36,735 bases of DNA, taken from Arthrobacter sp. zg-Y769. GTDB taxonomy: Bacteria > Actinomycetota > Actinomycetes > Actinomycetales > Micrococcaceae. Under the pieces are notes generated by a model. It was not told the origin of the DNA, searched no databases, and saw nothing but the letters and a program-made list of their open reading frames with translations. Positions 23,728-36,735 of this stretch are shown here, piece after piece. The DNA lies in contig NZ_JAJJOE010000015.1 of assembly GCF_020907405.1 (NCBI RefSeq), positions 1-36,735 of the forward strand, read 5' to 3'. A program made the translations under genes and the position numbers. Every line of letters starts with the position of its first letter. The first letter of the stretch is position 1.

Positions 23728-25442
23728 GCCGGCAGCCCGACGTTAGTGTCCGTCATGGCGGGAACGTTCGGACCCGGGGCAGCGAGTGCAGGGTCTTCCG
23801 CTGCCGGCGCCTCCGGAACGGGGTGGTTGAAGTCTTCAAGGAAGGGGTCATCCAAAACCGGGTCCTGATTCGGTGCATACCCGAGCCCGTCATCCAACGG
23901 TGCCGGGGTGGCCTGTGCAGCGCGTTTGCCGTGCGAGCGCCGGGGATCGGCCTCGGCCGGGCCTGCGATATCCCGGGTGGGGGCGGCATGGCGCGGAGAC
24001 CGCGCCAGCAACCTGCCCTCGCGGGCTGCTTCATAGGCCTCGCGGTACCGGGTCAGGCACTTATTCAGAGTGAACTCCGCAAGCGCCCGCCGTCGTGCCG
24101 CCGTGCCCATGGCGAACCTCATCTGGCTATCGGATAGCAGGGCGACACAGGCATCCGCGAATGCTGCATGGTCACGGGCTGCGACCAGCATTCCGGAGGT
24201 CTGCTGTTCGTCCAGGCATTCCGCCACACCGCCGACGTCGGTATTGACCGTGGCACGTCCACACATCATTGCTTCCAACAGCGTGAACGGCAGCCCTTCC
24301 GAAACGCTCGACAGCGCCACCAGGTGCCCGGCCTCCACCGCTGGGCGGCTGCCCTGGCTGGGACCTTCCCAGTGGACTGCTTCGGTGACACCCAGATTGT
24401 CAGCCAGCGCCACCAGACGGGCTTTGTACAGGACGTTTTCCTTCGGTGTGGGACCGAAAATGCGCAGCTGGGCATTCGGGACCCGTTCGCGCACCAGCGC
24501 AAACGCCGAGATCAGGGTCTCCAGATCCTTGAGCGGATCGATTCGCCCTACAAAGACAATGGTCGGAAGGTCCGGTTCCGTTGTCACCATGGGATATTTT
24601 GCGGGATCAACCCCGTTCGAAATGGTGTGGATACGCTCCGGGAGGGCGCCGAGCCTGCGCTCCCACCGCGCGTTGAACTGGTTTACGGGGAGGACCATGT
24701 GGGCATGGACATGAGCCACCTGGCACAGCCGACGGAGGAAGGCAGTCACGGTGCGTCGTACAGGCCAGGACATCTTGGCGTCATACAGCGCCAGATAGCG
24801 CTCGCGCAGATAGACACCGTGCTCAGTCAGCAGGATCGGCGTGTTATGCCGCCACAACTGCGCCAGCGCTAAAAGACACGACGGACCGTTGCTTGAGGCA
24901 TGAACGACATCCGCCTTGCCCAGCCGGTTATCCACGAGCGCCAAGGCGCGGTCCACGATACCCGCAGCCGTCACAGCGTCGGCGACTGAAATGGGAGGCT
25001 CGCCCGCACTCACGGCATGCCGGGACCAAGCGCCGAGGATGGCCGCCACGGATCCGCGGGCGGCCAGCGAGTGGGATAAACCAACGTTGTCGCTTATTCC
25101 CACCAGCTGCTGCAGGGCGTCGGTTGTCCGTTCCACGGCGTTCCCGCCGTCTGGACCGAGCGCGGCATCCCACAAATGGTTCAGCGCATGCTGCGTGGAG
25201 TCAATCCAACTACGACGCCGCGGACCGGCACGAAGTGCGGGCACGGCCGGCCCCCAGATCGGAATCAACCGAACCGAGCGCACATTCACGGGCTGTTTCC
25301 AGACCGCTCCGGCACCGTTTCCGGTCAGCGCCACCACGTCGAAGTCGTGTTCGGAGAGCCCGGTAATCAGTTGGTCGCACCACGTGCTGACGCCGCCGGT
25401 GGCGATGGGATAGGTGCCTTCGGTGATGAGGGTGATCCTCAT
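23724..25442 (-). CDS. PelF-like family 4 glycosyltransferase
   Basis: This is a 572-residue cytoplasmic GT-B glycosyltransferase. The N-terminus ITLITEGTYPIATGGVSTW matches the PelF (DUF3492) signature, as does LLTEHGVYLRERYL near 206-219. The GT4 domain carries VFVGRIDPLKDLETLI and the EX7E motif at Glu382/Glu390 (SEGLPFTLLEAMMCGR), followed by TVNTDVGGVAE. PelF polymerises the Pel exopolysaccharide from UDP-GalNAc/GlcNAc. The last ~90 residues are Pro/Asp-rich and probably disordered, unlike standard PelF. The ATG at 25442 has GGTGG 7 bases upstream; a longer frame to 25490 adds no conserved residues. It is the first gene of the four-gene operon. The 282 bases upstream show no clear promoter. 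Confidence 0.87.
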   Translation of the reverse strand: MRITLITEGTYPIATGGVSTWCDQLITGLSEHDFDVVALTGNGAGAVWKQPVNVRSVRLIPIWGPAVPALRAGPRRRSWIDSTQHALNHLWDAALGPDGGNAVERTTDALQQLVGISDNVGLSHSLAARGSVAAILGAWSRHAVSAGEPPISVADAVTAAGIVDRALALVDNRLGKADVVHASSNGPSCLLALAQLWRHNTPILLTEHGVYLRERYLALYDAKMSWPVRRTVTAFLRRLCQVAHVHAHMVLPVNQFNARWERRLGALPERIHTISNGVDPAKYPMVTTEPDLPTIVFVGRIDPLKDLETLISAFALVRERVPNAQLRIFGPTPKENVLYKARLVALADNLGVTEAVHWEGPSQGSRPAVEAGHLVALSSVSEGLPFTLLEAMMCGRATVNTDVGGVAECLDEQQTSGMLVAARDHAAFADACVALLSDSQMRFAMGTAARRRALAEFTLNKCLTRYREAYEAAREGRLLARSPRHAAPTRDIAGPAEADPRRSHGKRAAQATPAPLDDGLGYAPNQDPVLDDPFLEDFNHPVPEAPAAEDPALAAPGPNVPAMTDTNVGLPA

Positions 25443-25724
25443 GGATTTACCACCCGGGCCCGAGTGAACAGTCGAGAAAACAAGCCACACCCTTTGAGCA
25501 TCTTGAACGCCTTCTGAATTTGATCACCCCCCACAGGCGACGCGGATTTAAATTGGACAGGATCGGCCGCGGACGAACACGAGTACCGATTACTTGTTTA
25601 CTACGCACCAGCGGTGACGGGAATGGCGCGAGCGCTGATTGTGCGGGCGCGGGTCAGAGTTGCGACGGCGGGGTGCGGCTCTCAACGGGTTTGCCCGATG
25701 CGCTCCGGCGCCGGGATCCGTGCG

Positions 25725-26687
25725 TCAGGGAACCAGGAGTACCTTTCCGGTGGTGTTCCGCCCTTCAAGGTCCGTATGCGCACGTGACGCCTCGGCCAGC
25801 GGATAGGTCTGTCCGATCCGCACGTCCAGCCTGCCCGCCAGTACCGCGTCGAACAGGTCGCGGGCCCGCCACTGGCGTTCTTCGGGCGTGAGCAGGTAAT
25901 GCGCAATCGTGGGCCGGGTCAGGAACAGGGAACCGGAGGAGTTCAGCCGCTGGATGTCGAAGGGCGGGACCTGCCCGGAGGCGGCCCCGAAGAGCACCAT
26001 CATGCCCCGCGTACGCAGGCAGGCCAGCGAGCCGTCGAAGGTCGCCTTGCCGACGCCGTCGTACACCACGTCCACACCCTGCCCGCCGCTGAGGGCACGC
26101 ACCTGCCCGGTGAAACCGTCGTAGCGCAGCACATGATCGGCCCCGGCGCCTTGTGCCAGCAGCTCCTTTTCCTCGGTGGACACCGTGGTGATCACCGTCG
26201 CCCCCTTGGCCTTGAGCAGCTGGATCAGCAGCAGCCCGACGCCGCCGGCTCCGGCATGCACCAGCGCGGTCTGTCCCTCCTGCACCGGAAAGGTGGAGTT
26301 GCACAGGTAATGCGCGGTAATGCCCTGGAGCAGCAGTGCCGCCGCGGTGTCGTCTCGGATGCCGGCGGGCACCGGAAGCGCCACATCTGCGTCCAACAGC
26401 ATGTATTCGGCATAGGCGCCGCCGCCCTCAGCCGTGGCCACGCGGTCGCCTTCGCGGAAGCCGGACTCAGGCCCGGCGGACACGACCGTCCCGGCGGCCT
26501 CCGAACCGGGTATGAAGGGATATGACATCGGATAAATCCCACTGCGCTTATAGGTGTCGATAAAGTTGACGCCTGCCGCGGCCACTTTGATGAGCACCTG
26601 GCGCGGGCCGGGCTGCGGCAGTTCGACGTCTTCATAGCGCAGGATTTCCGGTCCGCCCGACTCCGGGACGACAATGGCTTTGTGCAT
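25725..26687 (-). CDS. NADPH:quinone oxidoreductase, zeta-crystallin type
   Basis: This medium-chain dehydrogenase/reductase of 320 residues lacks the zinc ligands of alcohol dehydrogenases. It shows the GroES-like N-terminal domain (VLIKVAAAGVNFIDTYKRSG, PFIPGSEAAGTV). The Rossmann domain carries the cofactor motif HAGAGGVGLLLIQLLKAKG (about 147-165) and VVYDGVGKATFDGSL. It probably reduces quinones by one or two electrons using NADPH. The ATG at 26687 has AGAGG about 8 bases upstream. It is divergent from argC across 109 bases and points toward the polysaccharide cluster, but 282 bases separate it from the PelF-like gene. Confidence 0.92.
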   Translation of the reverse strand: MHKAIVVPESGGPEILRYEDVELPQPGPRQVLIKVAAAGVNFIDTYKRSGIYPMSYPFIPGSEAAGTVVSAGPESGFREGDRVATAEGGGAYAEYMLLDADVALPVPAGIRDDTAAALLLQGITAHYLCNSTFPVQEGQTALVHAGAGGVGLLLIQLLKAKGATVITTVSTEEKELLAQGAGADHVLRYDGFTGQVRALSGGQGVDVVYDGVGKATFDGSLACLRTRGMMVLFGAASGQVPPFDIQRLNSSGSLFLTRPTIAHYLLTPEERQWRARDLFDAVLAGRLDVRIGQTYPLAEASRAHTDLEGRNTTGKVLLVP

Positions 26688-26749
26688 GGCATGGCCTCTT
26701 CTGCTTCGCTGTTACGTGCTGGGCTCGATGTGGTACCCATCATACGGTT

Positions 26750-26782
26750 TGCATAATTATTGGAGGCGGTGCATAAGTGTGC
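26750..26782 (+). promoter_or_regulatory. Putative ArgR operator before argC
   Basis: Two copies of TGCATAA start exactly 20 bases apart (26750 and 26770). The first is part of the near-palindrome TGCATAATTATTG and overlaps a likely -10 element (CATAAT, 26752-26757). Tandem ARG boxes with about two helical turns of spacing are typical of ArgR-repressed arginine promoters, and argR is in the operon. Binding is inferred. Confidence 0.65.
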
Positions 26783-26787
26783 TGTAG

Positions 26788-27827
<1,040 letters not shown>

Positions 27828-27828
<1 letters not shown>

Positions 27829-29036
27829 TGAGCGCTGAATCACTGACCGCTTCGACTCCGGGAAGCATCACCGGCATCACCGTTCCGGCAGGTTTCCGGG
27901 CCGCCGGTGTGGCGGCAGGGCTGAAGGACTCCGGGGGACGCGACGTCGCCCTGGTGGTCAATGACGGTCCCTCGAAGGCTGCCGCCGCCGTCTTCACCCG
28001 GAACCGGATCACGGCCGCCCCGGTGCTGTGGTCCCGCCAGGCGGTGTCCGACGGACGGGCCGACGCCGTCATCCTCAACTCCGGCGGCGCCAACGCGTGC
28101 ACCGGCACGGAGGGGTTCCAGAACGCCCATGCCACCGCCGAAAAGACCGCAGAACTCCTGGGGCTGAGCGCCGCCGACGTGCTGGTCTGCTCCACCGGCC
28201 TGATCGGCGTCCAGCTGCCCATGGAAAAGCTGCTCGCCGGAGTGGAGGCTGCTGCCGATGCCTTGGCCGCCGACGCCGGGGCAGACGCGGCGCATGCCAT
28301 TATGACCACCGATACCGTGCCCAAGCAGGCACTCTTCACCGGCACGGACCCCGCGGGGCGTACCTACCGCATTGGCGGCATGGCCAAGGGTGCCGGAATG
28401 CTTGCCCCCGGACTGGCGACGATGCTGGTGGTCCTGACCACCGACGCAGAGCTGGGGGCACCGGTCCTGGACTCGGCCCTGCGGGCGGCCACCTCCGTGA
28501 CGTTCGACCGCACGGATTCGGACGGCTGCATGTCCACCAATGACACCGTAATCCTGATGGCCTCCGGGGCCTCCGGGGCGGCACCGGCGGAGGAGGATTT
28601 CGCCGACGGGCTTACCGAGGTCTGCCTTTCGCTGGCGCAGCAGCTCATTACCGATGCCGAAGGCGCCAGCCACGACATCGCCATCACCACGGTTAACGCG
28701 GCGACAGTGGCCGACGCCGAAACGGCTGCCCGCGCCGTCGCGCGCTCCAACCTGTTCAAGACCGCCATCTTCGGCAACGATCCGAACTGGGGCCGGGTGC
28801 TGTCCGCGGTCGGGACCACCGACGCGGCGTTCGAGCCGGACCGAATCGACGTCACGATCAACGGCGTCCAGGTCTGCCGGGGCGGCGGGATCGGCGATCC
28901 CCGGGAGGACGTGGACCTGGCACCACGCCCCGTCACCGTGGAAATCGACCTGCATGCGGGTACGGAAAGCGCCACCATCTGGACGAACGATCTCACCACG
29001 GATTACGTCCACGAGAACTCTGCGTACAGCAGCTGA
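27828..29036 (+). CDS. argJ: Bifunctional ornithine acetyltransferase / N-acetylglutamate synthase
   Basis: ArgJ recycles the acetyl group from N-acetylornithine to glutamate and may also acetylate glutamate from acetyl-CoA. The 402-residue precursor cleaves itself into two chains before Thr198 ([14 protein letters not shown]), which becomes the catalytic nucleophile. The upstream STGLIG motif (122-127) provides the oxyanion hole. The FGNDPNWGR and AYSS C-terminal segments are conserved. It starts in TAATG overlap with argC. Whether it is mono- or bifunctional cannot be read from sequence. Confidence 0.95.
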
Positions 29037-29049
29037 CCGGGGGATAGGC

Positions 29050-29968
29050 ATGATTACACCAGCAGAGGCCGGAGAGCGGCTGCGCGCCCAGGACAAGGCG
29101 GCAACGCTGATTGAAGCGCTGCCGTGGATCCAGCGCTTCGCAGGCACCACCATGGTCATCAAGTACGGTGGCAACGCGATGATCAATGAGGACCTGAGGC
29201 GCGCGTTTGCCGAGGACATCGTGTTTCTCCACCACATGGGCGTGCACCCGGTGGTTGTCCACGGCGGCGGCCCGCAGATCAGCGCGCTTCTGGACCGGCT
29301 CGGCATCGCGTCGGAATTCCGCGGCGGACTGCGGGTGACCACTCCCGAGGCCATGGACGCCGTGCGCATGGTCCTGACCGGCCAGGTGGGCCGCGAGCTC
29401 GTGGGCCTGGTCAACGCACACGGTCCCTACGCCGTCGGACTGTCCGGTGAGGACGGCGGCCTGTTGGAGGCCGTGCGGACCGGAGTCATCGTGGACGGCG
29501 AGGAAGTCGACCTTGGCCTGGTGGGGGAAGTGACGGGGGTCAACCCCGGCGCGATCCTGGACATCATTGCAGCGGGACGGATCCCGGTGATCAGTACGGT
29601 GGCTCCCGAGATAAACGACGACGGCGGCACCACCGGCCAGGTGCTGAACGTCAACGCCGACACCGCTGCCTCGGCCCTGGCCGTAGCCCTGGGCGCGTCG
29701 CGGATGGTCATACTCACGGATGTGGAAGGCCTCTACGGGGATTGGCCGGACAAGTCCTCGCTGATCTCTTCCCTCACCGCCGGGGAACTGCGGACCATGC
29801 TGCCCGGCCTGGAAGCGGGCATGATCCCCAAGATGCAGGCGTGCCTCGCCGCCGTTGAAGGCGGAGTGGACCGCGCCGCGGTGGTTGACGGCCGGATGGC
29901 GCATTCCATGCTGCTCGAAATCTTCACCGAGGCCGGCGTCGGCACTCAGGTAGTACCGGAGGATAAAC

Positions 29969-29976
<8 letters not shown>
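29050..29976 (+). CDS. argB: Acetylglutamate kinase
   Basis: This enzyme phosphorylates N-acetylglutamate and is usually the arginine feedback-inhibited step in actinobacteria. The 308 residues show [10 protein letters not shown] (about 35-44) and [11 protein letters not shown] (about 71-81), the nucleotide and substrate glycine-rich loops. The C-terminal amino acid kinase core carries [16 protein letters not shown]. The N-terminal helix (about 15-30, [15 protein letters not shown]) is the extra segment found in arginine-sensitive hexameric enzymes, so feedback inhibition is likely. The ATG at 29050 has GGGGGAT about 6 bases upstream. It overlaps argD by 8 bases. Confidence 0.95.
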
Positions 29977-32735
<2,759 letters not shown>

Positions 32736-32789
32736 CCGCAGTCCCCGGCCTGCTGAACCCGAACCAAAACTTTCATCCTGAACCAACCA

Positions 32790-32807
32790 GCGGCCCGTAC
32801 GGGCCGC
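32790..32807. repeat. 18 bp perfect palindrome between argR and argG
   Basis: GCGGCCCGTACGGGCCGC is a perfect inverted repeat 25 bases before the argG start. It lacks a T-run on the + strand. It does not resemble an ARG box. In RNA it could form a 7 bp stem with a GTAC loop that insulates argG mRNA or serves as a partial terminator. Function is unknown. Confidence 0.65.
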
Positions 32808-32832
32808 AACCAATGCAAGAGGAGCGAAATCC

Positions 32833-35503
<2,671 letters not shown>

Positions 35504-35521
35504 TTTTCGACGGAACTAGGA

Positions 35522-35563
35522 CGGACCCCGGGGAAGTGCACCTCCCCCGGGGTCCGCTCTTTT
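35522..35563 (+). terminator. Terminator after argH
   Basis: CGGACCCCGGGG (35522-35533) and CCCCGGGGTCCG (35545-35556) form a perfect 12 bp stem around an 11-base loop, followed by CTCTTTT. It closes the arginine operon 19 bases after the argH stop. Confidence 0.92.
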
Positions 35564-35622
35564 AAGTGCCGTGCGCAGGGAAGGCCGGTCAGCGCCACCG
35601 GCACACAGCTACGCTGGGCGCC

Positions 35623-36144
35623 ATGAGTGATTCCTTTCGGGCCGGGCTGCGTGCCCTTCCGGACTTCCCCGGGGACCTGCCGTCCTTCGATCCTTCTGTC
35701 GGGCCGAAGGACCCTGCGGAGCTTTTCCGCCAGTGGCTTTCCGGTGCGCTGGCCGCCGGAGTGCGGCAGCCTCACGCGTTCTCCCTTGCAACCGCCGACG
35801 CAAGCGGGCATGTCTCCTCCCGGATGCTCATCCTCAAGGACATCGACGACGACGGCGGCTGGCAGTTCGCCTCCTCCCGCACCTCCCGCAAAGGCGGGGA
35901 ACTAGCTGAGAACCCGAACGCTGCAATGAACTTCTACTGGCCCGAGCTTGGCCGCCAGATCCGGGTGGCAGGGGCCGTAGTCGAGCTGTCCGCCGATGCG
36001 TCGGCAGCCGACTGGGATGCGCGGCCGGCATCGGACGGACGCCCGAACCCGGCATGGCAGCTCTACGCGCTGATGCCTCGGGAGATGGAGTTTTGGCAGG
36101 CGCGTGCGGACCGGCATCACATCCGGCATCGGGTGGTGTTTTGA
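35623..36144 (+). CDS. Short PdxH-like pyridoxamine 5'-phosphate oxidase
   Basis: PdxH-type flavoproteins oxidise pyridoxamine/pyridoxine phosphate to PLP. The 173 residues keep the FMN split-barrel signatures: PHAFSLATADASGHVSSRML (about 49-68) then ILKDID, FASSRTSRKGGELAENPNAA (about 79-98), FYWPELGRQIRVAGAV, and a C-terminal MEFWQARADRHHIRHRV. The family is usually about 210-220 residues. Here the stretch after the conserved RV-G-V segment is short and lacks the usual SRP-S--GAW--Q region. It may be a reduced variant with altered substrate. The ATG at 35623 lacks a ribosome site; TACGCT (35610-35615) upstream suggests a leaderless transcript. Confidence 0.8.
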   Translation: MSDSFRAGLRALPDFPGDLPSFDPSVGPKDPAELFRQWLSGALAAGVRQPHAFSLATADASGHVSSRMLILKDIDDDGGWQFASSRTSRKGGELAENPNAAMNFYWPELGRQIRVAGAVVELSADASAADWDARPASDGRPNPAWQLYALMPREMEFWQARADRHHIRHRVVF

Positions 36145-36190
36145 GGACTGGGCTGTTCTCAGGACTGGTTGTCGTCATCAGGACCGGATC

Positions 36191-36735
36191 TCAGCGCGGA
36201 GGAGGAACGTCGGTGGACGGCTCAGCCGTTTTCCCCTCCCAATCGGGAGGTCTCTCTATCCCGGGCGAACCCGGTTCGGCGTCCGGGTGTTCCTCTCCCA
36301 TGCGTCCCGTGCGCAGGTGGAGTTGGGGTGTTGTCCGGTAGGTCCGTCCCAGGGGTGATGTCCATTCCAGGGCCCCGGCGGGCCCGGTGGCGTCCCGGTG
36401 TGCTTGCCAGTGGCCCAGGGTCTTGAGCCGGTGGTGTTTCCGGCATAGGTGCGCCAGGTTCGAATGCTCGGTGGCGCCTCCGTGGGCGAAGGGCAGGGTG
36501 TGGTCGATTTCGGTGGTGGTGTGTCCCGCGGCGGGGGTGTCGCAGCCGGGGAAGCGGCAGGTTCCGTCGCGGGCCTGGAGCCAGCGGCGCAGGCCGGGCG
36601 GGATGCGCCGGCGTTTCCCGACGCCGAGGATTTCCCCGCTGGCCCGGTCCTGCACCAGGCCGGTGAGGTGGGAGGCGTTTTCGGCCAGCCGGCGGGCGGT
36701 TTCGGCGCTGATCGGTCCGTAGCCGTTGAGCTCGG
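36191..36735 (-). CDS. 13E12/DUF222 HNH endonuclease family protein, 5' part outside window
   Basis: Only the C-terminal ~180 residues are present; the reading frame is open to the window edge. The sequence starts ELNGYGPISAETARRLAENA, typical of the end of the DUF222 region. An HNH nuclease domain follows (DGTCRFPGCDTPAAGHTTTE, IDHTLPFAHGGATEHSNLA, LCRKHHRLKT), with two CxxC/CxxH zinc pairs. The tail (about 60 residues) is Pro/Glu-rich. The family is multicopy in actinobacteria, is linked to mobile repeats (13E12 in mycobacteria), and several mycobacterial members carry SOS boxes. Its promoter is outside the window, so regulation cannot be judged. Confidence 0.88.
   Translation of the reverse strand, partial: ELNGYGPISAETARRLAENASHLTGLVQDRASGEILGVGKRRRIPPGLRRWLQARDGTCRFPGCDTPAAGHTTTEIDHTLPFAHGGATEHSNLAHLCRKHHRLKTLGHWQAHRDATGPAGALEWTSPLGRTYRTTPQLHLRTGRMGEEHPDAEPGSPGIERPPDWEGKTAEPSTDVPPPR

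Noticed and set aside
27840-29414. 524-residue minus-strand frame over argJ and argB
   Set aside because: Shadow of two well-identified genes.
32736-32832. ArgR box before argG
   Set aside because: No TGCATAA-like element is present in the gap; only an unrelated GC palindrome.
36144-36187. Three AGGACYGG copies after the PdxH-like gene
   Set aside because: Eight-base units with uneven spacing (16 and 19) are too short to call a repeat array; no terminator or CRISPR-like pattern.

Overview
The window is high-GC actinobacterial chromosome. Gene content and order, GTG starts, a bifunctional-type HisA (PriA), 13E12-type HNH and Rv2578c-type radical SAM genes all point to Micrococcaceae, most likely Arthrobacter or a close relative (inference). 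Apart from one four-gene polysaccharide cluster, most of it is conserved core genome. The first ~97 bases are almost pure C and look like an assembly or sequencing artefact.

Layout. (1) 137-1870: lexA, divergent from a small membrane-anchored LysM protein of the SOS division-inhibitor type; the 500 bp between them holds LexA-like sites and short tandem repeats. (2) 1919-7562: histidine genes hisC, hisB, hisH, an unlisted 52-residue membrane peptide, and hisA/priA, then an SseB-like protein and an MFS transporter. (3) 7671-11528: a DUF1844 gene facing left, then infC-rpmI-rplT and a SpoU-type RNA methyltransferase. infC has a structured leader and starts with ATT. IF3 and L20 both carry unusual C-terminal extensions. 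(4) 11636-16948: a frameshifted cation diffusion facilitator, an MFS efflux gene, a PrmC-like methyltransferase, a Nudix hydrolase, a radical SAM protein with a near-ideal SOS box at its start, and a small HExxH membrane protein. (5) 17053-20688: pheS-pheT with a strong terminator. (6) 25442-20829 on the minus strand: four overlapping genes encoding a PelF-like glycosyltransferase, a polytopic membrane protein, a spherulin-4 (GH135-like) protein and a GH114 endo-alpha-1,4-polygalactosaminidase lipoprotein. (7) 25725-35503: a quinone oxidoreductase divergent from the arginine genes argCJBDFR-argG-argH, with an ArgR-like operator before argC. (8) 35623 to the end: a short PdxH-like oxidase and the C-terminal part of a 13E12/DUF222 HNH gene.

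The most interesting part is region 6. Its parts (family 4 glycosyltransferase, multi-pass membrane protein, GH135-like and GH114-like enzymes) match those used for galactosamine-rich exopolysaccharides: bacterial Pel and fungal galactosaminogalactan. Yet no PelD, PelE, deacetylase or epimerase is visible. It is a candidate compact actinobacterial alpha-1,4-galactosaminan system. A second theme is the SOS response: lexA, the LysM gene, the radical SAM gene with its SOS box, and a 13E12 gene all occur within 37 kb.
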